DNA from: Pirellulimonas nuda
GTDB taxonomy: Bacteria > Planctomycetota > Planctomycetia > Pirellulales > Lacipirellulaceae
DNA: 64,000 bases
Assembly (NCBI RefSeq): GCF_007750855.1
Contig: NZ_CP036291.1
Location: forward strand, 6,174,905-6,238,904
Reading direction: 5' to 3'
Shown: one piece after another, positions 46,788-55,344 of the stretch
How the letters are laid out: every line of letters starts with the position of its first letter
Position numbering within the stretch: position 1 is the stretch's first letter
Notes under the pieces: model-generated
Told to the model about the DNA's origin: nothing
The model's database searches: none
Seen by the model: only the letters and a program-made list of their open reading frames with translations
Program-made: the position numbers and the translations under genes

Positions 46788-46812
46788 CAGGGGTGCTCCA
46801 GTTCGGCCGTCG

Positions 46813-47742
46813 TCAGACCCGGCGTCGCCCCAACAACAGACCACCGACCAACAACACACCAAGAGTGATCGATGTGGGCTCGGGCACTGGGGCGCCGGGG
46901 AAAGCCACCGCGATGTCGGTAACACTGCCGCTCGGCACGCCGGTAATCGAGCCAAGCGACGTCGCGGCGCCGGTGGCCAGGTTGACGGAGTAGAGCGTGT
47001 TGGCGGAGATCGTCCCGCCAAACAACTGGCTGCCGACCAGGTAGGCCAGGCCAGTCGACCCAGAGATGTCGAAGCTCACCTGCCCGGTGTTGCTAACGGT
47101 AAGCCCCAGCGGGCCGACGGTCTGAAGCGTGCCGTCGTTGGCGGGGGTCTGCGTGACCAGGATGTCGAGCCCCGCCTCGATGTCGTAGAGCGTGGTCCCG
47201 GTCGCGGGGTCTCGGTCGCTATTGGTGTAGGCGCCGCCGACCACAAACGGCCGCGTGCCAAAGTTCACGTCGCCGGCCGCAAACGCCAGCGTGCCATCGA
47301 CCAGGGTGGCCCCCGTGCTTGGGTTCACCCGCAAGTTGTTGTTGCTGGGAGAGTCGCCCAGCACGCGGATGCGATCGACCGTGGGGTTGAAGTCGATCGT
47401 TCGGGTAGAGGTGGTGCCGGTTGGGGTCGGGCTGAGCTGCACGCCCACCTGAGTCGCCGCGCCGCTAACGGGGTTGATGGAGTACAGCAGGCTGTTGTTG
47501 TCCAGCCCGTACAGCTCGCCGGTGGCGGGGCGGACGTCGATGGACTGTAGCGACACCGTCCCGAGTCCAGCGGTCAGCCCGCTAATGGGCGCCGCATTGG
47601 TGACCGCGAGCCCCGCGCTGTCAAAAGTCACCAGTTGCTGATTGATGCCTGCCCCAGCGAGGCCGTAGATAGTTTCGGCAGACGATTGGCCGGCCAGCGA
47701 GGCCGCTAGCAGCGCCCCGACAAGGTGAAGGGTCCGAGTCAT
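46813..47742 (-). CDS. DUF4394 PEP-CTERM protein
   Basis: 309 residues from ATG 47742 (the frame extends to 47901 but the signal peptide MTRTLHLVGALLAASLAGQS fixes the start). ETIYGLAGAGINQQLVTFDS, QSIDVRPATGELYGLDNNSL and DFNPTVDRIRVLGDSPSNNN are DUF4394 motifs, repeated beta-propeller-like blades. C-terminus VPEPTSITLGVLLVGGLLLG and RRRV is a PEP-CTERM anchor. Exported and envelope-anchored; function unknown. Terminator downstream. Confidence 0.88.
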   Translation of the reverse strand: MTRTLHLVGALLAASLAGQSSAETIYGLAGAGINQQLVTFDSAGLAVTNAAPISGLTAGLGTVSLQSIDVRPATGELYGLDNNSLLYSINPVSGAATQVGVQLSPTPTGTTSTRTIDFNPTVDRIRVLGDSPSNNNLRVNPSTGATLVDGTLAFAAGDVNFGTRPFVVGGAYTNSDRDPATGTTLYDIEAGLDILVTQTPANDGTLQTVGPLGLTVSNTGQVSFDISGSTGLAYLVGSQLFGGTISANTLYSVNLATGAATSLGSITGVPSGSVTDIAVAFPGAPVPEPTSITLGVLLVGGLLLGRRRV

Positions 47743-47887
47743 ACGTAATCTTCCGTCGGCGGAGTACATGAGCCGCGGGGGCGACACGCGTCGCTGGCGA
47801 GCAACACGGCTCACGTGGGTTCCGTGCGGCATACGCCGGCGGATGAGAGAAAAACAGAATCGCCGGTGAAAAACTCGCGACCGCGCG

Positions 47888-49366
47888 TCATGCGCGGACA
47901 ACGACCACCCCGGCCCGGGCCGGGACGTCCGGCGACCAGAGGCCGTCTCGCACGGCGTGATTCCGGCTCGGCCCTGAGGGCCAGACCTGGCGGAACTCGC
48001 CGTCGGCGACCCCCGCCACCCGGATCGAGAGCTCTTGCGGCTCGAATGCGGTATTGAAGAGCACCATCAAATCGTCGTCGCCCAGGGCCCGGCGGAAGGC
48101 GTACACGTCTCCCTCGGCGTGCAGCGTCTGGAAGCTGCCGGTGCGCAGCGCCGGGTGGGCGTGCCGCAACGCGGTCGCCTGCTGGTAGTGACGCAGCAGC
48201 TCGCGGTCCCACGCGTCTGGCTTGTGCCAGGGGAACGCCTCGCGGCAGCCGGGGTCGGGGCCCCCGGCCAGGCCGACCTCGTCGCCGTAGTAGATGCAGG
48301 GGGCGCCCGGCATGGTCATCTGGAACAGCACACAGAGGCGCTGCGCGCTGTGCTCCTGGGTGAGCCACGCCAGGCGGGCCATGTCGTGGCTGTCTAGCAT
48401 GTTCATCTGGGCGAAGTTGATCTCCCAGTCGTACAGCCCGTGCATGTAGTCGACCTTGCGCGAGAACTGGCGCGCGTCGAGCTCCGCCAGCGGCAGGTGG
48501 GGGTGCACAAAGTCGCTGCGGAAGGTCTTGGCGGCAAAGAAGCTGATGGCCGGGCCGGTGAAGACGTAGTTCATCACGCCGTCAAACTGGTCGCCCTGCA
48601 GCCAGCGCTGCGACTCGTGCCAGATCTCGCCGCAGATGTAGGCCTCTGGGTTGGCGCCCTTGACGACCCGGCGGAATTCTTGCCAGAAGCTGTCGTCGTC
48701 GATCTCGCCGGGCACGTCCAGCCGCCAGCCGTCGGCCCCGAAGTCGATCCAGTGTTTGGCGACCTCGTAGATGTACTCGCGCACCGCGGGGCAGTCGGTG
48801 TTCAGCTTGGGCAGCGCCGCCATGCTCCACCAGGCGCTGTAGTTGGGCTTCTGCCGGGGGCCGGGGTAGGGGTGCAGCGGCCAACCGTGGATGTGGAACC
48901 AGTCGAGGTAGGGAGAGTCGCCGCCGTTCTCCAGGATGTGGTGGAACGGCCAAAAACCGCGTCCCGTGTGGTTGAACACCCCGTCCAGCACCACCTTAAT
49001 GTCGCGATCATGGGCGCGGTCGATCAGCTCTCGCAGCGCGTCGTTGCCCCCCAGCAGCGGGTCGACCTGGAAGTAGTCGTAGGTGTGGTAGCGGTGGTTC
49101 GAGGCCGAGGCGAAGATCGGGCAGAGGTACAGGGCGTTGACCCCCAGCCCGGCGAGGTGGTCGAGCCGGTCGACCACGCCGTACAGGTCGCCCCCCTGGA
49201 ACCCGGTCTGGGTGGGCGTAGCGCCCCACTCTTGCAGCCGGAGCCCCCGCGGAAGCTCGTTCCGCTCGCTGCGGGCGAAGCGGTCGGGGAAGACCTGGTA
49301 GAAGACCGCGTGCTTGACCCAGTCGGGGGTGCGGATCGTTTGTTGGTGCTTGCGTGTGGTAGCCAT
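47888..49366 (-). CDS. Alpha-amylase family glycoside hydrolase (GH13), cyclomaltodextrinase/neopullulanase-like
   Basis: 492 residues, no signal peptide. VKHAVFYQVFPDRFARSE and NALYLCPIFASASNHRYHTY open the (beta/alpha)8 barrel; VVLDGVFNHTG is region I, GWRLDVPGE holds the nucleophile Asp217, CGEIWHE the acid/base Glu247, and LDSHDMARL the third Asp328. The catalytic triad is complete. The short form without N-terminal starch-binding domain and the WSMAALPKLNTDCPAVREYI region fit cyclomaltodextrinase/neopullulanase-type enzymes that cut maltodextrins inside the cell. Precise specificity cannot be told. Divergent from rpsA. Confidence 0.92.
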   Translation of the reverse strand: MATTRKHQQTIRTPDWVKHAVFYQVFPDRFARSERNELPRGLRLQEWGATPTQTGFQGGDLYGVVDRLDHLAGLGVNALYLCPIFASASNHRYHTYDYFQVDPLLGGNDALRELIDRAHDRDIKVVLDGVFNHTGRGFWPFHHILENGGDSPYLDWFHIHGWPLHPYPGPRQKPNYSAWWSMAALPKLNTDCPAVREYIYEVAKHWIDFGADGWRLDVPGEIDDDSFWQEFRRVVKGANPEAYICGEIWHESQRWLQGDQFDGVMNYVFTGPAISFFAAKTFRSDFVHPHLPLAELDARQFSRKVDYMHGLYDWEINFAQMNMLDSHDMARLAWLTQEHSAQRLCVLFQMTMPGAPCIYYGDEVGLAGGPDPGCREAFPWHKPDAWDRELLRHYQQATALRHAHPALRTGSFQTLHAEGDVYAFRRALGDDDLMVLFNTAFEPQELSIRVAGVADGEFRQVWPSGPSRNHAVRDGLWSPDVPARAGVVVVRA

Positions 49367-49663
49367 GGGCGGTTGTTCGGTGGGCGGGACGGGCGCGAGG
49401 AACAGAATACCCCAAGAGCCGACGCTCTACGCCCCGTCGGGGGTTTCGCTGGATGTAGCGAATCTCGAGCCACGCCGAGGGGGCGTCGCTGGGGTGTGCG
49501 GCGGTCGCAGGAACGCAAGTTGTGGCCATCCCGCGAGTCTGCTAACATCTGGGATTCCCGTGCTAGCCCTGCATACGTCCGGCGTGTTGTCGGCCGGGGC
49601 CGCCCTCGACCTCTAACCCCCCTCTGGCGCCCCCCATTCTCTGGCCGGCCGCCCGCTCCCCCC

Positions 49664-51517
49664 ATGGTAAACCGTAACCTCATTCGTGAATTCGACGTCA
49701 CCGAAGCAGACTGGGAAGCCGCGGTCGGCACCGCCCTGCTGGATGAAACCGCGTGGCTGGAAGCCGAAGACGTCAACCTGAACACCATCGTCGAGGGCAA
49801 GATTGTCCGCATGGACGACGAGTTCGTCGTCATCGACGTCGGCTACAAGAGCGAGGGGCTGGTGCCCCGCGAAGAGTGGCAAGCGGATGAGGAGAACGAA
49901 GAAGAACCAGAGCCGCAGATCGGCGACACGGTCCGCGTGCTGGTGGAAGAGATCGAAGACGTGGTCGGCCGCCACGACGACCGCGGCATGCTGGTCCTCT
50001 CCAAGCGCAAGGCGGAGACGATCGAGAAGTGGATGGCGGTCATGGACAACGTCCATGAAGGTGACGTGGTCACCGGCACCGTGCTCCGCAAGATCAAGGG
50101 GGGCCTGCTGGTCGACATCGGCGTGAACGTGTTCCTGCCCGCCAGCCAGGTCGACATCCGCCGCCCGCACGACATCGGCGAGTACGTCGACAAAGAGATC
50201 CAGTGCATCGTGCTCAAGATCGACGAGCAGCGCCGCAACATCGTCGTGAGCCGCCGCAGCCTGATCGAGAACGAACGGGCCGCGAAGAAGTCGGAGCTGC
50301 TCAAGGTGCTGGAGGTGGGTCAGCTGCGCAAGGGCGTGGTGAAGAACATCGCCGACTTCGGCGCGTTTGTGGACCTGGGCGGCATCGACGGCCTGCTGCA
50401 CATCACGGACATGAGCTGGGGCCGCATCGGACACCCGAGCGAGATGGTCAAGATCGACCAGGAGCTCGAGGTCGCCGTGCTGCACATCGACTACGAGAAA
50501 GAGAAGATCGCCCTGGGGCTGAAGCAGAAGGAAGCCAGCCCGTGGGACAACGTGTCGACCAAGTACCCGGTCGGCTCGCGGATCAAGGGGACCGTGGTCA
50601 ACGTGATGAGCTACGGCGCCTTCGTGAAGCTGGAAGACGGCATCGAAGGGCTGGTGCACATCAGCGAGATGAGCTGGACCAAGCGCATCAGCCACCCCAG
50701 CGAGATGGTGAACATCGACGACGAGGTCGAGGTGGTCGTGCTGGGCATCAACGAGGAGAAGCAAGAGATCTCCCTCGGCATGAAGCAGACCCAGAAGAAC
50801 CCCTGGGACAAGGTGGCCGAGGCCTACCCGCCCGGCGCCATGGTCACCGGCAAGGTCCGCAACCTCACCAACTACGGCGCGTTCATCGAGATCGAAGAGG
50901 GGATCGACGGCCTGCTGCACGTCAGCGACATGTCGTGGACCCGCAAGGTCAGCCACCCGAGCGAAGTGGTGGAGAAGGGGCAAGAGGTGCACTGCAAGGT
51001 GCTCTCCGTCGACCAGGACCGCCGCCGCATCGCCCTGGGCGTGAAGCAGATGGACGACGACCCGTGGGCGACCGACATCCCCAACCGCTACCAGCCGGGC
51101 CAGCTGATCTCCGGCGAGGTGACCAAGATCACCAACTTCGGCGTGTTCGTCGGACTGGAAGACGGCCTCGAGGGGCTGCTGCACATCTCGGAGCTGGCCG
51201 ACCACAAGGTCGAGAACCCCGAAGAGGTGTGCAAGGTGGGCGACGTGCTGGAGGTGAAGGTGCTACGCGTCGACATCGACGAGCGCAAGATCGGCCTCAG
51301 CCGCAAACGCGTTGAGTGGGCCGAGGGCGAGGGCGACGAGCCCACCACCGAGGCGACGAGCAACATGTCGTCGGCCGACCTCAAGGGCGGCATCGGCGCC
51401 GACTCCGGCCCGTTGTTCAAGTCCGCCAGCGCCGCGGAACCCACGGCCGAGGCGGACGCCCCCGCTGCGGATGCCCCGGCCGACGAGCCGGCCGATCAGC
51501 CGGCCGACGCGTCGTAA
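49664..51517 (+). CDS. rpsA: 30S ribosomal protein S1
   Basis: 617 residues from ATG 49664; the frame runs open further back, but that part is only the antisense of the amylase gene. Six S1 (OB-fold) domains, for example GIVEG-like [80 protein letters not shown] and [20 protein letters not shown]. It unwinds and delivers mRNA to the 30S subunit. The C-terminal 60 residues are Ala/Pro/Asp-rich ([17 protein letters not shown]). An intrinsic terminator follows. Confidence 0.96.
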   Translation: MVNRNLIREFDVTEADWEAAVGTALLDETAWLEAEDVNLNTIVEGKIVRMDDEFVVIDVGYKSEGLVPREEWQADEENEEEPEPQIGDTVRVLVEEIEDVVGRHDDRGMLVLSKRKAETIEKWMAVMDNVHEGDVVTGTVLRKIKGGLLVDIGVNVFLPASQVDIRRPHDIGEYVDKEIQCIVLKIDEQRRNIVVSRRSLIENERAAKKSELLKVLEVGQLRKGVVKNIADFGAFVDLGGIDGLLHITDMSWGRIGHPSEMVKIDQELEVAVLHIDYEKEKIALGLKQKEASPWDNVSTKYPVGSRIKGTVVNVMSYGAFVKLEDGIEGLVHISEMSWTKRISHPSEMVNIDDEVEVVVLGINEEKQEISLGMKQTQKNPWDKVAEAYPPGAMVTGKVRNLTNYGAFIEIEEGIDGLLHVSDMSWTRKVSHPSEVVEKGQEVHCKVLSVDQDRRRIALGVKQMDDDPWATDIPNRYQPGQLISGEVTKITNFGVFVGLEDGLEGLLHISELADHKVENPEEVCKVGDVLEVKVLRVDIDERKIGLSRKRVEWAEGEGDEPTTEATSNMSSADLKGGIGADSGPLFKSASAAEPTAEADAPAADAPADEPADQPADAS

Positions 51518-51557
51518 CCGTCAGCGCCCCTCCGACCTGAACTTCAATGAGCCGTTC

Positions 51558-51598
51558 AACCGGCGCCGTGGCCTACCAGCCGCGGCGCCGGTTTTTTT
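51558..51598 (+). terminator. Intrinsic terminator after rpsA
   Basis: AACCGGCGCCG (51558-51568) pairs with CGGCGCCGGTT (51583-51593), loop of 14, ending in a run of seven T residues from 51592. Confidence 0.92.
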
Positions 51599-51770
51599 GT
51601 TAGGTCCGTCACAGCAGGCGCATCCGCTGTACTGCTCAGTCTTTACCCCGTCGCTGGCCTACCGCGTGCCGAGGTTCCGATACCCTCTGCTAGCACCTGA
51701 TGGGCAACGAGCGCAGCTCACGCCCCCCGCATACGCCGCCCGGCCCCGATCCAGCCCCAGCGCCCACGCC

Positions 51771-52646
51771 ATGCCCGCCGCTCCGAAGCCCAAGAAGAAA
51801 CGCGCCAGCTCCGCCGTGCAAACGCCGCTGGAGACCTACCTGCGCGAGATCAACGAGACCGCGCTGCTGACCGCCGCGGACGAACGCGAGCTGGCCACCA
51901 AGATCGGCGAGGGCGACATCCACGCCCGCGACCGCATGGTGCGGGCCAACCTCCGCCTGGTGGTGAACATCGCCCGCGGCTACGCCGGCAAGGGGCTGGG
52001 GCTGCAGGACCTGATCGAGGAAGGGAACCTGGGGCTGCTGCGCGCCGTTGAGGGGTTCGACCCGGCCATGGGGACCCGCTTCAGCACCTACGCCAGCTAC
52101 TGGATCAAGCAGTCGATCAAGCGTGCCCTGATCAACACCGGCAAGACCATCCGCATCCCGGCCTACATGGTCGAGCTGCTGAGCAAGTGGCGGCGGGCCA
52201 CCGCGCGGCTGACCGAAGAGCTGGACCGCAGCCCCACCCCGGAAGAGATCGCCCGCGTGCTGGGCCTGCCCAAGAAGAAGCTGCCGATCATCAAGAAGGC
52301 GATCAAGATCTACAACGCCACGCCGCAGACCGACCAGGCCGACTCCGGCTGGACGCTGGGCGACATGGTGATGGACGAGGGCCAGCTCAGCCCCGACGAG
52401 GCGATGCTCGAGAGCGACAGCATGACCCACGCGCTGGCGATGCTGGACGACATGGACGAACGCGAGGCGACCATCCTCCGCCTCCGCTTCGGCCTGACCG
52501 GCGGCGAGCCCAAGACGCTCAAAGAGATCGGCCTAGAGCTGGGCCTGACCCGCGAACGCGTGCGGCAGATCGAGACCGAAGCGCTCGGCAAGATGGCGAT
52601 CAGCCTGGAAGACCCCGCGGCCGCGGAGCGGATGCGGATGCGGTAA
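51771..52646 (+). CDS. Sigma-70 family RNA polymerase sigma factor (group 2-like)
   Basis: 291 residues from ATG 51771. Region 1.2 (TPLETYLREINETALLTAAD), region 2 (LRLVVNIARGYAGKGLGLQD, LIEEGNLGLLRAVEGFDP, FSTYASYWIKQSIKRAL), region 3 (IRIPAYMVELLSKWRRATAR) and region 4 (DEREATILRLRFGL, TLKEIGLELGLTRERVRQIE) are all present. No long region 1.1, so an RpoD/RpoS-type alternative factor rather than the main RpoD. The basic N-terminus (KPKKKRASS) is free. The earlier part of the frame overlaps rpsA and is not used. It has its own promoter after the rpsA terminator. Confidence 0.93.
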   Translation: MPAAPKPKKKRASSAVQTPLETYLREINETALLTAADERELATKIGEGDIHARDRMVRANLRLVVNIARGYAGKGLGLQDLIEEGNLGLLRAVEGFDPAMGTRFSTYASYWIKQSIKRALINTGKTIRIPAYMVELLSKWRRATARLTEELDRSPTPEEIARVLGLPKKKLPIIKKAIKIYNATPQTDQADSGWTLGDMVMDEGQLSPDEAMLESDSMTHALAMLDDMDEREATILRLRFGLTGGEPKTLKEIGLELGLTRERVRQIETEALGKMAISLEDPAAAERMRMR

Positions 52647-52703
52647 AGGCCGACCATCTAAAACCCTCAAACCGCTTCGACGTACGCCGTTAAACGCGGT
52701 AGA

Positions 52704-53378
52704 ATGGGAACCATGGACCCTTCAACCGTCATCCACGATCATCCGGAAGTTCGGTCCTACGACGATCGTTTGTCCGAAGACTGGGATTGGGCCATGAGCG
52801 AGGGGGACCGTTTTTTTTCGGAGAAGAGCCAAGCCTTTCTGGCGTTACGAAAGCTTGTCAAGCGGCTTGATGAGGTGGGCGTCGATTATTCGGTGGTCGG
52901 CGGCCTGGCCCTCTTCGCGCACGGCTACCAGCGCTTCACGGATGATGTCGATCTCGTAGTCACCAAGGAAAGCTTGGCGGCGATCCATACGGCTCTTGAT
53001 GGCCTCGGCTACATCAAGCCGTTCGATGCGAGCAAGCACCTGCGCGATACGGAATTGGGCGTTCGGATCGAGTTCTTGACAACCGGCGGCTTCCCCGGCG
53101 ACGGCAAAGAAAAACCGGTCGCGTTCCCCGACCCAATCGACGTATCGATCGATCGCCAGGGCATCAAGTTCATCAACCTCCCGACGCTCGTCGACCTCAA
53201 GCTCGCCTCAGGTATGAGCAACGTCAGCCGGATGAAAGATTTGGCCGATATCCTCGAGCTCATCAAGGCCGCGAAGCTGCCGCGCGACCTCGCTGCGCAG
53301 CTCAACCCCTACGTGCGCGACGAGTACGACCGCCTCTGGCAGGCGAGCCAGATCAAGTCGCCCAACGATCACGATTGA
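52704..53378 (+). CDS. Nucleotidyltransferase-fold protein (AbiEii/MNT-like)
   Basis: 224 residues (ATG 52704; ATG 52713 is equally possible). VDYSVVGGLALFAHGYQRFT and DDVDLVVTKESLA give the GG...DxD pattern of the polymerase-beta-like nucleotidyltransferase fold, as in AbiEii/MNT toxin proteins. Further on KFINLPTLVDLKLASGMSN, also seen in such proteins. No antitoxin gene is next to it, so a toxin role is not supported. It overlaps the FetB-like gene by one base (TGATG), so the two are coupled. Confidence 0.72.
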   Translation: MGTMDPSTVIHDHPEVRSYDDRLSEDWDWAMSEGDRFFSEKSQAFLALRKLVKRLDEVGVDYSVVGGLALFAHGYQRFTDDVDLVVTKESLAAIHTALDGLGYIKPFDASKHLRDTELGVRIEFLTTGGFPGDGKEKPVAFPDPIDVSIDRQGIKFINLPTLVDLKLASGMSNVSRMKDLADILELIKAAKLPRDLAAQLNPYVRDEYDRLWQASQIKSPNDHD

Positions 53379-54139
53379 TGCTCGCCACGCACCTAAGCCT
53401 GCTGGCCAGCGCGTCGAGCGACCCGATCACCCTCGTGCGGCTGTCCATCGCGCTGGCGCCGGTGGCCCTGGTGATCGGCATCTTCTGGCGGTGGTCGATC
53501 GGCCCGTGGTTCGCCGTGTATTCGATTGCCCGGATGCTCACCCAGCTGCTGCTGGTGGGCTACGTGCTGACGTTCGTCTTCCAGGCCCAGCAGCCCTGGA
53601 CCGTGCTGGCGGTGCTCACCGTGATGGTGCTGGCCGCCTCCAGCATCGCGCTGCGCACCGTGGCCGACGGCTCGTGGGCCAGGTTCTGGCACGCCGCGGG
53701 CTCGATCGCGCTGGGCTCGTTGGTGGGGCTCGCGTTCGCCACCCAGGGGGTGCTGAGCGTAGAGCCGTGGTTCGCGCCGCGCGAGGTCGTGGCCCTGGCC
53801 GGCATGGCCATCTCCAACGCCATGAACGCCGTGAGCCTGGCCGCCGAACGCCTGGCCGCCGAAACGGCCGCCGGCAAGCCCTACCCCCAGGCCCGCAGCA
53901 CCGCGTACCGCACCTCGATGATCCCGGGGATCAACGCCCTGCTGGCGGTCGGCATCGTGTCGTTCCCCGGCGCCATGACGGGGCAGATCCTCGAGGGCGC
54001 CGACCCGCTGGCGGCCGCCCGCTTCCAGATCATGGTGATGTGCATGGTGTTCACCTCCAACGGCATCGCGGCCGCCTGCTACCTGGCGCTGAGCCGCGAC
54101 GGACGGTTGCCCACCAATCGCACGGATAAAAACGGATGA
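53378..54139 (+). CDS. fetB: UPF0014/FetB-like ABC transporter permease
   Basis: 253 residues from ATG 53378, six to seven membrane spans. GMAISNAMNAVSLAAERL and SFPGAMTGQILEGADPLAAA plus RFQIMVMCMVFTSNGIAAA are the signatures of the UPF0014 family, whose E. coli member FetB with ATPase FetA exports iron. No fetA is next to it in the window. Substrate is therefore open. Coupled to the upstream nucleotidyltransferase gene. Confidence 0.85.
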   Translation: MLATHLSLLASASSDPITLVRLSIALAPVALVIGIFWRWSIGPWFAVYSIARMLTQLLLVGYVLTFVFQAQQPWTVLAVLTVMVLAASSIALRTVADGSWARFWHAAGSIALGSLVGLAFATQGVLSVEPWFAPREVVALAGMAISNAMNAVSLAAERLAAETAAGKPYPQARSTAYRTSMIPGINALLAVGIVSFPGAMTGQILEGADPLAAARFQIMVMCMVFTSNGIAAACYLALSRDGRLPTNRTDKNG

Positions 54140-54291
54140 GGGTTGAGGCGGGAAACCGCTTTCGCTGAGACGCCCAAAAACGCGGGCTTTCAGACCCTGC
54201 TCTCTCTGCTTTTTTCCGATTCCTATCGGCTTCTTTCGGGCAATTCGTGGGCAACCATTCTCGCCCTTCTCGCCCCCCGCTCAAGCCGAGC

Positions 54292-54319
54292 TTGACCCAT
54301 GACGATACGTATGTACAGT
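54292..54319 (+). promoter_or_regulatory. Putative imuA promoter with palindrome (possible SOS operator)
   Basis: TTGACC (54292-54297) and TACAGT (54314-54319) at 16 bases spacing resemble -35 and -10 elements. ATACGTAT (54305-54312) between them is a perfect palindrome. In other bacteria imuA cassettes are repressed by LexA, so this is a candidate site, but no planctomycete consensus is available to me. Confidence 0.35.
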
Positions 54320-54336
54320 AACCATCGGAGGCAACC

Positions 54337-55344
54337 ATGGCTGATAGCAACGCTGGCGCCGCGCCCGAGCGCGAAGAACTGATGCGCCGGCTGCGCGGGC
54401 GCGTGCAGCAGATGGAGTCGGCCAGCCGCCCGGCGGGCGCGGCCATCTCTACCGGCGCGGCGGGCCTCGACCGCCTGCTCGCGGGCCCCGGCGCCCCAGC
54501 GGGCATGGCCCCGGGCACGCTGATCGATTGGGTCGCTTCCCCGCGTTCCAACCCAACGCCAACAGCCGACGGGCTCCGCCCCGTCGCCGCGCGTCGGTGG
54601 ACTCACCACCCCGACACGCGCCGACGGGGCGGAGCCCGTCGGCTAGCTGCGACTGGGGGCGGCGGCGCCTGCCTCCCCGCGTTGTGGTGTGCTTGGCGGG
54701 GTTGTGGGCGCGGCGGAGAGCTGGTGGTGATCGACCCCCGCGGCGCGTTCTACCCCCCCGCCGCCGCGGCGTGGGGGGTCGACCTGCGTCGGCTGCTGCT
54801 GGTCCGCCCGTCGGGCCCCAGAGACTTGTTCTGGTCGCTGCTGGCGGCGCTCCGCTCCCCCGCGGTCGGCGCGGTGTGGGCCGAGTGCGACCGGATCCCC
54901 ACACACACGTTCCGCGCGCTCTGTCTGGCCGCGGAAGAAGGAGGGACCCTCGGCATGCTCGTGCGCCCGGCCAGCGCGCTCGACGCCCCCACCTGGGCAG
55001 ACGCGCAGCTACGCGTCTCGCACGCGCCTAGTAGCAGCGCGAGCATTGCGCCCAATAGCTGCCGACCTACGGTCGGCGCGGACCACGCACATCACTCCGT
55101 GCGGGCGCACCAAGCAGAGCGCCCGCGCCAAGCGGATCGCACCGACCTTAGGTCGGCAGCTATTGCGGGCGTGCGGGAGGGGCTCGATCGCTGCCTGACG
55201 CTCACCCTCACGCGTCGCCGCGGGGGAGCCGCCGGGGGCGCGGTGACCCTCTCGTTCGACCCCGACGCCGGCGCGCTGCGCGAATACCCCACGAGCCAAC
55301 CCCCAAGCCAGCACCCCGCATGCCCCCTCGCACCCTCTGCGTAG
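54337..55344 (+). CDS. imuA: ImuA-like protein of the SOS mutagenesis cassette, with two repeat insertions
   Basis: 335 residues, GGAGG five bases before the ATG. RecA/SulA-like ImuA: TGAAGLDRLLAGPG, GMAPGTLIDWV, GELVVIDPRGAFYPPAAAAW, RLLLVRPSGPRDLFWSLLAA and GAVWAECDRIPTHTFRALCL. It is thought to help load the translesion polymerases at damage. Residues 76-103 (PTADGLRPVAARRWTHHPDT...) and about 239-277 (CRPTVGADHAHH...DLRSAAIA) are encoded by palindromic repeats and probably do not belong to the original fold. The first insertion sits just after the point where the P-loop would be expected, and no intact Walker A is visible. It overlaps imuB by 25 bases. Confidence 0.85.
   Translation: MADSNAGAAPEREELMRRLRGRVQQMESASRPAGAAISTGAAGLDRLLAGPGAPAGMAPGTLIDWVASPRSNPTPTADGLRPVAARRWTHHPDTRRRGGARRLAATGGGGACLPALWCAWRGCGRGGELVVIDPRGAFYPPAAAAWGVDLRRLLLVRPSGPRDLFWSLLAALRSPAVGAVWAECDRIPTHTFRALCLAAEEGGTLGMLVRPASALDAPTWADAQLRVSHAPSSSASIAPNSCRPTVGADHAHHSVRAHQAERPRQADRTDLRSAAIAGVREGLDRCLTLTLTRRRGGAAGGAVTLSFDPDAGALREYPTSQPPSQHPACPLAPSA
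54564..54644 (+). repeat. 81-bp palindromic repeat, copy inside imuA
   Basis: Perfect 23-bp arms 54564-54586 and 54622-54644, starting AGCCGACGGGCTCCGCCCCG. 81 bp long, so a whole number of codons (27). The same-length copy lies at 56886-56966 between imuB and dnaE2. Confidence 0.92.
55053..55165 (+). repeat. Palindromic repeat, CAATAGC family (copy inside imuA)
   Basis: Arms 55053-55079 and 55139-55165 match at 25 of 27 positions; left arm starts CAATAGCTGCCGACCTACGG. Differs by one base from the intergenic copy at 25394 over that part. It is translated as part of ImuA. Confidence 0.9.

Noticed and set aside
48440-49663. 408-codon upstream extension of the rpsA frame
   Set aside because: It is the antisense of the amylase gene; S1 homology starts at ATG 49664.
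51312-51770. Upstream extension of the sigma-factor frame
   Set aside because: Overlaps the end of rpsA and its terminator; sigma region 1.2 begins after ATG 51771.
52704-54139. Nucleotidyltransferase and FetB-like genes as a toxin-antitoxin pair
   Set aside because: The partner is a membrane permease, not an antitoxin; the overlap only shows coupling.
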